Positions 7,561 through 17,700 of a stretch of 64,000 nucleotides of DNA are shown here, in pieces (position 1 is the first letter of the stretch; each line of letters starts with the position of its first letter). Below the pieces are notes generated by a model that saw nothing but the letters and a program-made list of their open reading frames with translations, was not told the DNA's origin and made no database searches. Source of the stretch: Acidovorax temperans (lineage in GTDB: Bacteria > Pseudomonadota > Gammaproteobacteria > Burkholderiales > Burkholderiaceae_C). The stretch lies in contig NZ_VFPV01000003.1 in NCBI RefSeq assembly GCF_006716905.1, positions 558,001 to 622,000 of the forward strand. Reading direction: 5' to 3'. A program made the position numbers and the translations under genes.

Positions 7561-8994
7561 TCAGCTGCCCGCCACTTTCATTCGGTTGACCAGGATGGAG
7601 CCCACCGTCTTGGCTCCGTAGCTGTAGGCATCGGCACCCACGGCCTCGATGCCTTTGAGCATGTCCTTGAGGTTGCCAGCGATGGTGATCTCGTGCACGG
7701 GGAAGGCGATCTTGCCGTTCTCTACCCAGAAGCCGCTGGCGCCGCGCGAGTAGTCGCCCGTCACGTAGTTCACGCCCTGGCCCATCAGCTCCACCACAAA
7801 CAGGCCCGTGCCCAGCTTTTGCAGCATGGCATCGAGGTCGTCACTGGCCTGCGTGAGGCGCGAGGTCATCACCAGATTGTGCGAGCCCCCGGCGTTGCCC
7901 GTGGTCTTCATGCCCAGCTTGCGGGCAGAGTAGCTGGAGAGGAAGTAACCCTCAACCCGCCCGCCCTTGACCACCTTGCGCGGCGCCACGCGCACGCCTT
8001 CTTCGTCAAACGGCGAGCTGCCCTTGCCACCCAGGATGAACGGGTCTTCCAGAATATCGATGTGCTTGGGGAAGACCATCTTGCCCAGCGAGTCAAGCAA
8101 GAAGCTACTCTTGCGGTAGAGCGAGCCGCCGCTCACGGCCTGCACAAAACCGCCCAGCAGGCCTGCGGCCAGCGTCGATTCAAACAGCACAGGGCATTGC
8201 GTGGTGGGGATCTTGCGACTGCCCAGGCGGCTCAGCGCGCGCTGCGCGGCGTAGCGGCCCACGGCCTCGGGCGAGGCCAGGTCGGCCGCGTTGCGCATGG
8301 AGCTGTACCAGGCATCGCGCTGCATCTCGCCGTTCTTGCCGGGCAGCGAGGCGATGGGAGCGACCGAGAAACTGTGGCGCGAGCTGGCATAGCCACCGCG
8401 AAAACCGCGCGTGTGGGCGCTGAAGAAATGGCTTTGCTGGGCAGATACGCCGGCGCCTTCGCTGTTGGTGATGCGGCGGTGCGTCTTGAACGCTGCAGCC
8501 TCACAGGCCTTGGCCATCTCGGCCGCTTCTTCGCTGGTGATGGCCCAGGGGTGGAACAGGTCCAGGTCGCGGTGGGTTTCTGGCGGGGCGATGTCATCCG
8601 CATCGGGCAGGCCAGCCACGGGGTCTTCGGCGGTGAAGCGGGCGATGTCGTAGGCCGCCTGCACGGTTTGCTCGATGGCTTTCTCGGAAAAGTCAGACGT
8701 GCTGGCATTGCCGCGGCGGTGACCGATGTAGACCGTCACGCCGAGCGACTTGTCGCGGTTGCGCTCCACGTTTTCCAGCTCGCCCTTGCGCACGCTGACC
8801 GACAGACCGCAACCTTCGGACGCCTCGGCACCCGCATCGGTGGCACCCAGCTTCTTGGCGTGGGCCAGGGCCCGGTCTACCAGCTCTTCAAAAAACGGGC
8901 GGCTGTAGCTGAAGCCACTGGCGGGCTCTTGAAGGGAAGCGGAAGCCTTGGCAGCGGCCGGGGCGCTTTTCGCGCGGGTAGAAGGTTTATTCAT
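7561..8994 (-). CDS. pmbA: Metalloprotease PmbA/TldE
   Basis: Subunit of the TldD/TldE (PmbA) cytosolic protease, 477 residues from the ATG at 8994, a little longer than E. coli PmbA (about 450) because of an Ala/Ser-rich N-terminal tail. In E. coli the pair processes the microcin B17 precursor and helps degrade CcdA; the TldE/PmbA partner lacks the metal site. Landmarks: SVRKGELENVERNRDKSLG near the N-terminus and GASGFWVENGKIAFPVHE near the C-terminus, both typical of PmbA. The frame is open upstream to 9075, but MNKPSTR is the better start. It is divergent from yjgA, the usual neighbour in beta- and gammaproteobacteria. Confidence 0.93.
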   Translation of the reverse strand: MNKPSTRAKSAPAAAKASASLQEPASGFSYSRPFFEELVDRALAHAKKLGATDAGAEASEGCGLSVSVRKGELENVERNRDKSLGVTVYIGHRRGNASTSDFSEKAIEQTVQAAYDIARFTAEDPVAGLPDADDIAPPETHRDLDLFHPWAITSEEAAEMAKACEAAAFKTHRRITNSEGAGVSAQQSHFFSAHTRGFRGGYASSRHSFSVAPIASLPGKNGEMQRDAWYSSMRNAADLASPEAVGRYAAQRALSRLGSRKIPTTQCPVLFESTLAAGLLGGFVQAVSGGSLYRKSSFLLDSLGKMVFPKHIDILEDPFILGGKGSSPFDEEGVRVAPRKVVKGGRVEGYFLSSYSARKLGMKTTGNAGGSHNLVMTSRLTQASDDLDAMLQKLGTGLFVVELMGQGVNYVTGDYSRGASGFWVENGKIAFPVHEITIAGNLKDMLKGIEAVGADAYSYGAKTVGSILVNRMKVAGS

Positions 8995-9058
8995 AGCGGC
9001 GGCTATGATACTTGCCACTGTGGCGCACTCGCTGCCACCTCTCTCTTTGCCCCCACCC

Positions 9059-9724
9059 ATGTCACGCAAACCCAAAAAAGGCTACTTTGTGCGAGGCCAG
9101 TTCGTTGCCGAAGGCAGCGAACTGGACATCCAGCTCAAGGCCGAACTCAAAGGCACTCCCGATGCCAGCCGCACCGATCTCAAACGCGAAAGCGACGCCC
9201 TTCAAGACCTGGGCAAGGAACTGCTGACGCTGCGCTCTGACCTGTTCGACGCCGTGGGCCTGCCCGACAAGCTGGTCGAGGCCATTGTTGAAGCCAAGCG
9301 CATCACCAACTTCGAAGGCAAGCGCCGCCAGATGCAATACGTGGGCAAGCTCATGCGCAAGCTCGACCCCGAGATTGTGGAAGCTGCACGCACCGCGCTG
9401 GAAGAACAGCACAAGGGTTCGGCCACCGAGAAGCTGCGCCTGCACCTGGCCGAGCAATGGCGCGACCGCCTGATTGCCGACGACGCCACCCTGCCCCAGT
9501 GGATGGACGAGTACCCCAACACCGACACGCAGCAACTGCGCGCCCTGATCCGCCAGGCCCGCAAGGATGCGCCGCCCGTGGACAAGGCCGCCGTTTCGCA
9601 AGGGCTGGCACCACGCAAGGGCCGTGCATACCGTGAGCTGTTCCAGCTGGTGCGCGAGCACCTGGGCGGCACGGGGCTGGAGCGCGAAGAAGAATCGAAC
9701 TCTGACGAGGACAGCGATGACTGA
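9059..9724 (+). CDS. yjgA: Ribosome biogenesis factor YjgA (DarP)
   Basis: Cytosolic protein associated with late 50S subunit assembly, 221 residues. The start MSRKPKKGYFVRGQFVAEGSELD and the central charged helices (EAKRITNFEGKRRQMQYVGKLMR) match the DUF615/YjgA family; the C-terminal tail is acidic. The ATG at 9059 is preferred over longer frames because the family begins there. It is divergent from pmbA with 64 bases between. The end overlaps the start of mog by eight bases, indicating translational coupling. Confidence 0.93.
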   Translation: MSRKPKKGYFVRGQFVAEGSELDIQLKAELKGTPDASRTDLKRESDALQDLGKELLTLRSDLFDAVGLPDKLVEAIVEAKRITNFEGKRRQMQYVGKLMRKLDPEIVEAARTALEEQHKGSATEKLRLHLAEQWRDRLIADDATLPQWMDEYPNTDTQQLRALIRQARKDAPPVDKAAVSQGLAPRKGRAYRELFQLVREHLGGTGLEREEESNSDEDSDD

Positions 9725-10325
9725 AGCACTGACCGGCAGCCACGATGCCGTAAAAATCGGCATTGTCTCCATCAGCGACCGGGCCAGCACCGGCGTGTAT
9801 GAAGACAAGGGCCTGCCCGCCTTGCAAGACTGGCTGGGCCGTGCGCTGCACAACCCCATCCAGTTCGAGGCCCGCCTTATTCCCGACGAGCAAGCCACCA
9901 TCAGCGCCACGCTGATCGAACTGGTGAACGCGGGCTGCAGCCTGGTGCTGACCACCGGCGGCACCGGCCCCGCGCTGCGCGATGTGACGCCCGAGGCCAC
10001 GCTGGCCGTGGCCCACAAGGAGATGCCCGGTTTTGGCGAACAGATGCGCCAGATCAGCCTGAAGTTCGTGCCCACGGCCATCCTGTCGCGCCAGGTGGCG
10101 GTCATCCGCGACCAGAGTCTCATCATCAACTTGCCCGGCCAGCCCAAGGCGATCGCCGAGACGCTGGAAGGTCTCAAGGGCGCCGATGGCGCGCAAATCG
10201 TGCCTGGCATCTTTGCTGCGGTGCCGTACTGCATTGACCTGATCGGTGGCCCCTACCTGGAGACGCGGGACGAAGTCTGCAAAGCCTTTCGCCCTAAAAA
10301 CGCGATCCGGGTGCCCACCGCTTAA
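9717..10325 (+). CDS. mog: Molybdopterin adenylyltransferase
   Basis: Enzyme of molybdenum cofactor synthesis: adenylates molybdopterin before metal insertion. 202 residues, MoaB/Mog fold. Motifs: IGIVSISDRAS at the N-terminus, LTTGGTGPALRDVTPEAT at the substrate loop, and INLPGQPKAIAETL. The start overlaps the yjgA stop by eight bases. Functionally it would feed the molybdenum hydroxylase encoded at the right end of the window, though the genes are 50 kb apart. Confidence 0.93.
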   Translation: MTEALTGSHDAVKIGIVSISDRASTGVYEDKGLPALQDWLGRALHNPIQFEARLIPDEQATISATLIELVNAGCSLVLTTGGTGPALRDVTPEATLAVAHKEMPGFGEQMRQISLKFVPTAILSRQVAVIRDQSLIINLPGQPKAIAETLEGLKGADGAQIVPGIFAAVPYCIDLIGGPYLETRDEVCKAFRPKNAIRVPTA

Positions 10326-10417
10326 CCGCTGCGGCCGCGCCTGACACAGCCGCAAAGCGATCCGCGCCAAAGCCCACAGCAAGGGGGCCTGGCGCCCAGA
10401 AGACCTCTTGACCCTGT

Positions 10418-10774
10418 ATGACCTCCGCACTGCCCATCCCATCGAATGACGAACGCCGCAACCACGAGCGGCGCATCCTGCGGGTGCAGGCCGAGTTGAT
10501 CCTGACGGGCCGCCCTCCCATGGCGGTGCGCACCATGGACATCAGCGAGGGGGGCCTCAGCGTGTTGTGCCCTGTCAATCTGCCTGCGCGCACTGAGTGC
10601 ACGGTGAAGGTGTCACTGCCCGTGCCACCCACCGGCCGCAAACCCGTGGAATTGCGGGCCGTGGTGCGCTACAGCATCCTGAGCAGCTCAGGCGGCGGGT
10701 TTCAACTGGGGATGAGCGTGCCCGTGACCGACCCGGTCACCGCTGCGGCGATCAAGGCATACATCAAAAACTGA
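10418..10774 (+). CDS. PilZ domain protein, probable c-di-GMP receptor
   Basis: Small cytosolic protein of 118 residues consisting of one PilZ domain. Both parts of the c-di-GMP binding signature are present: the arginine-rich N-terminal motif (RRNHERR, about residues 13-19) and DISEGGLSV (D/N-x-S-x-x-G, about residues 41-49). Stand-alone PilZ proteins usually relay c-di-GMP to motility, pili or exopolysaccharide machinery. It is a lone gene between mog and the convergent cysE; three c-di-GMP metabolic proteins are encoded elsewhere in this window. Confidence 0.88.
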   Translation: MTSALPIPSNDERRNHERRILRVQAELILTGRPPMAVRTMDISEGGLSVLCPVNLPARTECTVKVSLPVPPTGRKPVELRAVVRYSILSSSGGGFQLGMSVPVTDPVTAAAIKAYIKN

Positions 10775-10856
10775 GGGCCGCTGACAAGCCACTCAAGGCG
10801 ACCGTGCGGAGCGATGCAATGCGCACAGCCCCGCGTGCCCCCACAGGCCAGGGCTT

Positions 10857-11636
10857 TTATTTGCCCACCAGCTCGGTGAGCTTGCCCGCCTCAAACTGCT
10901 CTTTGAGGGCCGCATCGCAGGGCACGCAGTCTTGCGTCTTCTGCATGGCCGACAGCTTCTCAATCGCTTGCCACAGCAAGGCGATCTGGTGCTCTTGCGA
11001 AGAGGCGTTGTCGATCAGGCCGCGCATCGCTTGCGACAGGGGGTCGTCTTCCTGGGTGATGCCGTAGGCCGTGAACTTGCGCGGTTGCTGCGGCTCGGTC
11101 ACGTCGGCGCTTTGGCCTTCTTTGGACGGGATAATGCGCGCGGGAATGCCCACCGCCGTGGCACCTGCGGGCACCGGCTTGATGACCACGGCATTGCTGC
11201 CAATCTTGGCGCCATCGCCCACTTCAAAGCCGCCCAGCACCTTGGCACCGGCGCTCACCACCACATCCTTGCCCAGCGTGGGGTGGCGCTTGGCACCCTT
11301 GTACAGCGAGGTTCCGCCCAGGGTCACGCCCTGGTAGATGGTGCAGCCGTCGCCAATTTCGGCCGTTTCGCCCACCACCACGCCCATGGCGTGATCGAAA
11401 AACACGCGTTCACCAATCTTGGCCCCGGGGTGGATTTCAATGCCCGTGAACCAGCGCGCAAAGTGCGAGATGAAGCGCCCCAGCCATTTCAGCCCGTTGC
11501 CCCAGCACCAGTGCGCCGGCCGGTGCAGCCACACGGCGTGCAGGCCGGGGTAACAGGTGATCACCTCCCAGGTGCTGCGCGCTGCAGGGTCACGGTCAAG
11601 GATGCACTGGATATCGGAGCGCAGGCGGGCAAACAT
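10857..11636 (-). CDS. cysE: Serine O-acetyltransferase
   Basis: Makes O-acetylserine from serine and acetyl-CoA, the first step of cysteine synthesis, in the cytosol. 259 residues from the ATG at 11636 (six bases inside a TTG alternative). Left-handed hexapeptide-repeat fold with FFDHAMGVVVGETAEIGD (catalytic His/Asp region), GVTLGGTSLYKGAKRHPTLG and GSNAVVIKPVP. The C-terminal tail after about residue 190 is long, ending in an acidic/Cys-containing segment, so feedback regulation by cysteine may differ from E. coli. It follows trmJ on the same strand with a 33-base gap. Confidence 0.93.
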   Translation of the reverse strand: MFARLRSDIQCILDRDPAARSTWEVITCYPGLHAVWLHRPAHWCWGNGLKWLGRFISHFARWFTGIEIHPGAKIGERVFFDHAMGVVVGETAEIGDGCTIYQGVTLGGTSLYKGAKRHPTLGKDVVVSAGAKVLGGFEVGDGAKIGSNAVVIKPVPAGATAVGIPARIIPSKEGQSADVTEPQQPRKFTAYGITQEDDPLSQAMRGLIDNASSQEHQIALLWQAIEKLSAMQKTQDCVPCDAALKEQFEAGKLTELVGK

Positions 11637-11669
11637 GGTCAAGTTGTTGTTGGAATTTGGAAACGCAGT

Positions 11670-12488
11670 CTAGCGCTTTGCCTGCGCCGTCTCGATCATG
11701 GCTTTGGCGACACCACGCAAGATGTGGATTTCTTCGGGGGTGAGTTGCGCGCGGTTAAAAAGCTGGTTCAGGCGGGGCATGAGCTTTTTGGGCGCGGCGG
11801 GGTCCAGAAAGCCGATGCTGGTCAGCGCCTGCTCCCAATGCCCCAGCATGCCCGCCACCTGGGCCGCATCGGCCTGCACGCGGGCGGGGGTCGCATCTTG
11901 CACGCCAAAGCCGCCCAGCGCCTGGCGCCAGTCGTAGGCAATGACCTGGATGGCTGCGCCCAGGTTCAGCGAGCCGAAACGCGGGTTGGTGGGAATGGAA
12001 AGCGCGGCGTGGCACCGGTACACGTCTTCGTTGGTCATGCCAAAGCGTTCGCAGCCAAACAAAAAGGCTACGCCGGTTTGGCCTGCCGGCGCTGCCCCAC
12101 CGCCTGCTTCACCGCCGCCAGCGGGGTTTGAAGCGTTTTTGGCCTCTGGCGCTGATGCAGCAAGCGCCAGGCGCTCTTGTTTTAATAGCGCTTCGAAGTG
12201 CACACGCGGTTCCACCGTGGGCGGGCCGAAGTCGCGCGGGGTCATGGCCGTGGCGCACAGGTGGCTCATTCCGTCGAGCGCCTCGTCCAGCGTGGCCACC
12301 ACACGGGCCTTCTCCAGTACGTCCAGGGCGCCGCTGGCGCGCTGGATGGTTTCTTCCTTGCGCAGCACGTTGGGCCAGCGCGGGGCCACCAGCACCAGGT
12401 CATCAAAACCCATGACTTTCATGGCACGGGCAGCGGCGCCCACGTTGCCAGCGTGGCTGGTGTTGATCAGGACAAAACGGGTCTTCAT
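11670..12488 (-). CDS. trmJ: tRNA (cytidine/uridine-2'-O-)-methyltransferase TrmJ
   Basis: SPOUT-family methyltransferase that 2'-O-methylates position 32 of tRNAs using AdoMet. 272 residues against about 245 in E. coli. Motifs: N-terminal FVLINTSHAGNVGAAARAMK and the knot region FLFGCERFGMTNEDV ... IPTNPRFGSLNLGAAIQV. The extra length lies between the VHFEALL helix and the knot: about 35 residues rich in Ala/Gly/Pro, encoded partly by a palindromic repeat inserted in frame. In the first knot motif many homologues have GRE where this protein has GCE, worth noting as an uncommon residue. Confidence 0.92.
   Translation of the reverse strand: MKTRFVLINTSHAGNVGAAARAMKVMGFDDLVLVAPRWPNVLRKEETIQRASGALDVLEKARVVATLDEALDGMSHLCATAMTPRDFGPPTVEPRVHFEALLKQERLALAASAPEAKNASNPAGGGEAGGGAAPAGQTGVAFLFGCERFGMTNEDVYRCHAALSIPTNPRFGSLNLGAAIQVIAYDWRQALGGFGVQDATPARVQADAAQVAGMLGHWEQALTSIGFLDPAAPKKLMPRLNQLFNRAQLTPEEIHILRGVAKAMIETAQAKR
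12134..12190. repeat. Palindromic element inside trmJ (in frame)
   Basis: Core stem ctggcgct / agcgccag with flanks ttttggcct and tttaatagc, matching the family seen at 30136, 43594 and 61297. On the coding (minus) strand it encodes LLKQERLALAASAPEAKNA, the same reading frame as the copies in mutS and in the first MmeI-like copy. Confidence 0.75.
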
Positions 12489-12637
12489 GAACGGGGACTA
12501 GGTAAAAAAGCGGCGGTGCAGCTAAAATAGAGGGCTTATTGTCGCCGCCCGCATCGCCCGGCTGCGATCACCGCTCATGATCCGCAAGACTTTCACGCCA
12601 CCAGCGCGCCCGAAAGCCTTGCTAACCACCACAATTT

Positions 12638-13573
12638 ATGTCGTCCAATCTGCACCCCATGCTCAACGTGGCCATCAAGGCTGCACGCGCCGCCGGCGCC
12701 ATCATCAACCGCGCGGCCCTTGACGTGGAATCCGTGCGCATTTCGCAAAAGCAGATCAACGACTTTGTGACCGAAGTGGATCATGCGGCTGAAAAAATCA
12801 TCATCGAAACCCTGCTCACAGCCTACCCAGGCCACGGCATCCTGGCTGAAGAGTCGGGCCAAGAGTACGGCGCCAAGCATTCCGATTTCGTCTGGGTGAT
12901 CGACCCGCTGGACGGCACCACCAACTTCATCCACGGCTTCCCCGTGTACTGCGTGAGCATTGCGCTCACCGTCAAGGGCAAGGTCGAGCAAGCTGTGGTT
13001 TACGACCCCACCCGCAACGACCTGTTCACCGCCACCAAGGGCCGTGGCGCCTTCCTGAACGAGCGCCGCATCCGCGTGAGCAAGCGCACCCAGCTCAAGG
13101 ACTGCCTGATCTCCACAGGCTTCCCCTTCCGCCCGGGCGACAACTTCAAGGGCTACATGAACATGATGAGCGACGTGATGCAACGCACCGCTGGCCTGCG
13201 CCGCCCCGGTGCTGCAGCGCTCGATCTGGCTTACGTGGCTGCCGGCTTTACCGACGGCTTCTTTGAAACCGGCCTGTCCGTCTGGGACGTGGCTGCAGGC
13301 TCGCTGCTGGTGACCGAAGCCGGTGGCCTGATCGGCAACTTCACCGGCGAAGCTGACTTCATGGAACAGCGCGAATGCATGGCGGGCAACCCCCGCGTGT
13401 ACGGCCAGCTCGTGCCTATTCTGGGCAAGTACAGCAAGTTCGCCAGTGCTGGTGACAAGGCTTCCGTGCGCCAGGCTGCCGCTGAAGACAACTCTGCCGA
13501 GAGCGCCAGCGCTGCTGAAGATGAGCCCACCAACCCCGACGCATCAGCGAGCTCGGGCGACGCACCGTTCTGA
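12638..13573 (+). CDS. suhB: Inositol monophosphatase family protein SuhB
   Basis: Mg2+-dependent phosphatase of the inositol monophosphatase family, also a partner of ribosomal RNA antitermination complexes in E. coli. 311 residues; E. coli SuhB has 267. Both metal-site signatures are present: [15 protein letters not shown] (about residues 88-102) and the C-terminal [15 protein letters not shown]; the first-Glu segment AEESG is also visible. The excess is a C-terminal Ala/Ser/Glu-rich tail (residues about 268-311) with no obvious fold. It is divergent from trmJ; the shared 149-base spacer contains a possible -10 (TAAAAT, 12523-12528). Confidence 0.93.
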   Translation: MSSNLHPMLNVAIKAARAAGAIINRAALDVESVRISQKQINDFVTEVDHAAEKIIIETLLTAYPGHGILAEESGQEYGAKHSDFVWVIDPLDGTTNFIHGFPVYCVSIALTVKGKVEQAVVYDPTRNDLFTATKGRGAFLNERRIRVSKRTQLKDCLISTGFPFRPGDNFKGYMNMMSDVMQRTAGLRRPGAAALDLAYVAAGFTDGFFETGLSVWDVAAGSLLVTEAGGLIGNFTGEADFMEQRECMAGNPRVYGQLVPILGKYSKFASAGDKASVRQAAAEDNSAESASAAEDEPTNPDASASSGDAPF

Positions 13574-13627
13574 ACCGATGAGCTGAGCGCAGCACCCTGG
13601 CAGGGCGCTGCGCGCGCCCACCCGGCT

Positions 13628-14758
13628 TCACTCTGGATCGGGGTACTTCAGCGCGATGCTGCGAAAGTCTTCGGCGATGCTCACAAAAGCGTCCACCATG
13701 TCCGGGTCAAAGTGCGTGCCCTTGCCTTTGACGATGGTGCTGCAGGCCTGGTCGTGTGAAAAGGCTGCCTTGTAGACCCGCTTGTTGATGAGCGCGTCGT
13801 ACACATCGGCCACCGCCATCAATCGGGCCGACACGGGAATCTGGTCACCCGCCAGACCCTGCGGGTAGCCACTGCCATCCCACTTTTCCTGGTGGCTGTA
13901 GGCGATTTCCTTGGAAACATTCAAAAACGCCACACGCATTCCCAAGCGGCGCTCTGCATCTTCAATCGCTTTGCGCCCCAGGGTGGTATGGGTCTTCATC
14001 ACCTCGAACTCCTCCACCGTCAACTTGCCGGGTTTCAGAAGAATGCTGTCGGGAATGCCGATCTTTCCAATGTCGTGCAGGGGCGCGGACTTGTAGAGAA
14101 GCTCGATCATCCGCTCGTTGAGCACAGCTTCAAACCTGGGGTGATTGCGCAAGCGTTCTGCCAACGCTTTCACATACAGCTGGATGCGGCGAATGTGGTT
14201 GCCCGTCTCGTTGTCTCGCGTTTCTGCCAGTGAGGTCATGGCCATGATGGTCACGTCCTGAATGGCTTGCACTTCCAGGGTGCGCAGCGCCACCTCGCGC
14301 TCCAGGTAGGCACTTTTATCGCGCAGAAAATCGGCAGTCGCCTTGAGCGCCAGGTGGGTGTTGACCCGTGCGAGCAAGATCGGAGGGCTGATGGGCTTGG
14401 TGATGTAGTCCACCGCCCCCAGGGCCAAGCCCATGCGCTCGTCGTCAGGATCTGAGCGGGCCGTCAAGAAGATCACCGCAATATCGCGGGTCGCTGCAGT
14501 GGCCTTGAGCCGGCGGCACACCTCGTAGCCGTCCAGGCCCGGCATCATGATGTCGAGCAGCACCAGGTCAGGCGGCGTATCAGACATCGCAATCTTCAAG
14601 GCCTTCTCACCATTGTTGGCCACCTTCACCATGAAGTGGTCACGCAGCAAGGCGCCCATCAAGGTCAGGTTCTCTGGCGTGTCGTCCACCACCAGCACGG
14701 TGGCGATGTGCTTGTCCACCAAATTGGAGGCGTTCACGGTAAAGGGCGCTTGTTCCAT
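13628..14758 (-). CDS. Two-component response regulator with HD-GYP phosphodiesterase domain
   Basis: Cytosolic regulator of 376 residues: an N-terminal receiver (VLVVDDTPENL, phospho-acceptor in VLLDIMMPGLDGYEV) and a C-terminal HD-GYP domain expected to hydrolyse c-di-GMP. HD motif LHDIGKIGIPD, the GYP signature EKWDGSGYPQGL, and the helix ADVYDALINKR are intact. The ATG at 14758 follows an AGGA box at normal spacing; a GTG 21 bases earlier is less likely. It lies 24 bases downstream of the large hybrid kinase, so the kinase probably phosphorylates it. Confidence 0.93.
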   Translation of the reverse strand: MEQAPFTVNASNLVDKHIATVLVVDDTPENLTLMGALLRDHFMVKVANNGEKALKIAMSDTPPDLVLLDIMMPGLDGYEVCRRLKATAATRDIAVIFLTARSDPDDERMGLALGAVDYITKPISPPILLARVNTHLALKATADFLRDKSAYLEREVALRTLEVQAIQDVTIMAMTSLAETRDNETGNHIRRIQLYVKALAERLRNHPRFEAVLNERMIELLYKSAPLHDIGKIGIPDSILLKPGKLTVEEFEVMKTHTTLGRKAIEDAERRLGMRVAFLNVSKEIAYSHQEKWDGSGYPQGLAGDQIPVSARLMAVADVYDALINKRVYKAAFSHDQACSTIVKGKGTHFDPDMVDAFVSIAEDFRSIALKYPDPE

Positions 14759-14782
14759 TGGAATTCCTGCGAAATACACCGT

Positions 14783-17700
14783 TCAGAGAGCTTGACCAGA
14801 ATCCGGGCCGGGCGACTGCACGCCCCCCTGCCCCTCGGGAAGATGCTCCAGTGCCTGCTCGAAATCGAAATTGCGAACCTGGGCCTGGACCGTGGCGAAC
14901 CCATCCCCCAGGGCAGCTTCCAGAATTGTTGCATTGTGTTGCAAAAAATGGGGCGCTGCCGAATCGTCCTGCGATAGCAGATCACGCAGCTGGGTGAGTA
15001 CGTCATCCACAGCCAGCACATCCGCCGTGGGCGATTGCTGCGCGGCCAGCCCCGGAGCGAATGCAGCCGACGCAGCCCCGGACTGATCGACCCAGCTTTG
15101 CAGGCCTGCCACCAAGGGCTCCATGGCCGCCGCCAGAGCGCCGAGCAAGGGCAGCACCTGCGCGCTGGATGCGCCTGCAGGCTGGTGGCGCAGGGCCTGC
15201 TCCAGCGCATGGGCGTGTTCCGAGGCCTCTTGCGCACCGATGTTGGCTGCTACGGATTTCAGCGTGTGGGCAAGCCGTTCGGCCAGCCCCTGGTTGCCCG
15301 CTGCAATCGCCGCATCAATCTGGGCCACAACGGACGATTGGGCCTGGACAAAGCGCACCAGCATATCGGCGTACAGCGCGGGCTTGCCCAGGGCGCGCTG
15401 CAAGCCCAGAGCCGTATTGAGGCCCTGCACCACCGGCGGCCACCCTGTCAGCCGCGGAACTGAGGCCAGCACCGGCGCCTGGCCAGGAGTTGCCCCGACC
15501 GCTGGGGGCATCGCGGCCTCGCCCAATCCTGGCCGGGGCTTGATCCAGCGGGACAAGGCGCTCCACAACGCGGCAGGCTCGATGGGTTTGGCAACGTGGT
15601 CATTCATGCCCGCAGCAAAGCAGCGCTGCCAGTCTGCATCCATGGCGTTGGCGGTCATGGCGATCACAGGCAGGTCTTGCAGGCGTGGGTCCTGCCGCAG
15701 TTGCCGGGTGGCGGTCTCCCCATCCATCACCGGCATTTGCATGTCCATCAGCACGACGTCATACGAGGTTTGGTGCAACTGGTCCAAAGCCATCTGGCCG
15801 TTGTCCGCCACATCCACCACAAACCCCGCATCGCGCAACAGCTCCACAGCCACGATCTGGTTGAGTTCGTTGTCCTCCACCAGCAGCACGCGTGCGCCAC
15901 GAATAGCCACTGGCAATACATCAGGCGCAGGCGCGGCCGCAGATGTGCGTGAGGTGCTGCCGCCTGCGCCGTCCAGGGGCTGCATCAGGGTGTCCAGCAA
16001 CACCGATGCATTCACCGGCTTGATGAGCACGGTTTCTATGCCCTCAGAGCGGGCCGCACGCATGACGTCTTCCCGGCCATAGGCGGTCACCATGAACATT
16101 TGCGGCACGCGGGGCATGCCCAGGCTGCGGATGTGGCGCGCCAGCTCCACGCCATCCATGCCCGGCATGTGCCAGTCCAGCAGCAGCAGGCCATACAAGC
16201 GCTGCTGGGCCATCGATTCGCGCAGCATTTGCAGCGCTTGCAGGCCCGAGTAAGCCTGATCCACCTCCAGGCCCATCGCCACCAGCATGTCTGACAAAAC
16301 GGCCGCCGCCGTATGGTTGTCATCCACCACCAGAACGCGCTGGCCACGCAAATCAGCTGGTGGCTGCAAGTTCCGCGCTGGCGCGCCCCGCTCCAGCGGC
16401 AAGGTCACCCAGAACGTGGAGCCGCAACCAAACTCACTGACAACGCCCACCTCCCCGCCCATGAGCTCGGCCAGGCTCTTGCAAATGGCCAAGCCCAGCC
16501 CTGTGCCCCCATAGCGGCGCGTGGTCGAGGTATCAGCCTGCTGGAAGCTCTGGAACAGGCGCCCCATCTGCTCTGGCGTCAACCCGATGCCGGTATCGCG
16601 CACCTCAAAGCGCAGCAGCACCTGCTGTCCACGCTCTTCCACCATGCGCACCACGATGGAGATTTCGCCTTTTTCAGTGAATTTGATGGCGTTGTTGGCG
16701 TAGTTGATGAGAATCTGCCCCAGCCGCAGCGAATCACCCACCAAATTGGGAGGCACGTCGCTGGCGACATCGCAAACCAGTTCCAGCCCCTTGGCTCCCG
16801 CCTTGTAGCCCACGACATCGGCCACGCTTTCGAGCAAGCGATCAAGCACAAATGGCTGGTTTTCCACCGCGAGCTTGCCTGCCTCGATTTTGGAAAAATC
16901 CAGGATGTCGTTGATCACACCGAGCAGGTGCTGGCCGGCTTGTTGAATCTTGCTGACGTAGTCGTGCTGGCGCGGGCTGAGCCCCGATTTGAGCGCCAGG
17001 TGCGACATGCCAATGATGGCGTTCATCGGCGTGCGTATTTCATGGCTCATGTTGGCCAGGAAGTTGGACTTGAGCGCCGTCGATTCCTCCGCCAGTTCTT
17101 TCGCGCGCAACAGGCCTTGCTCCGCCAGCTTGCGATCGGTGATGTCCACAAAGGTGCCGATGGCGCCACCCGGCGTGCCGTCCGGGCGCACAAAACCGTG
17201 CAGCCAGAACAACGTGTGGTGGATCTGCCCATCGGCATAGGGCAAGTCCACCTCGCGGTGCACTGTCTGGTTGCCCCGCAAGGCCTCGTCGGCATCCCGG
17301 CGGAACTGCATGCGCAGCTCCTCGGGCAAGAACGCCAGCTCCTGAACCGTCTTGCCAATGAAGTCTGAGCGATTCACGCCAAAGGCCTGCTCATACGCGC
17401 GGTTGAACCCGGTGTAGCGCCCATCCGCCCCCTTGTAGAACAGCGGCACCGGGATGGCATCGATCAGGGCCTGCTGAAAATCGAGCTGCGCCGCCACCTG
17501 GGCTTCCAGCTGTTTCTGGTCATGGATGTCCACATTCACACCCACCACCCGGGTGGCCTTTCCGGCCTCATCGCGGAAGATGCGGGCGGCCTCCAGGAAC
17601 CAGCGCACTTCGCCATCCTGGCGCACCACGCGCCAGGAATCACGTACAGAGTCCTGGGTGCCGTTGATGCAGGCGTCGAAATGGTCGCGGGCGCGTTGCC

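Noticed and set aside
7537-9240. A 567-codon plus-strand frame over pmbA
   Set aside because: It crosses the dmlA-pmbA terminator region and both pmbA and the yjgA start; low-complexity Ala/Gly/His composition.
12523-12528. TAAAAT as a promoter of suhB
   Set aside because: No -35 partner at proper spacing and orientation is ambiguous; mentioned in the suhB entry only.
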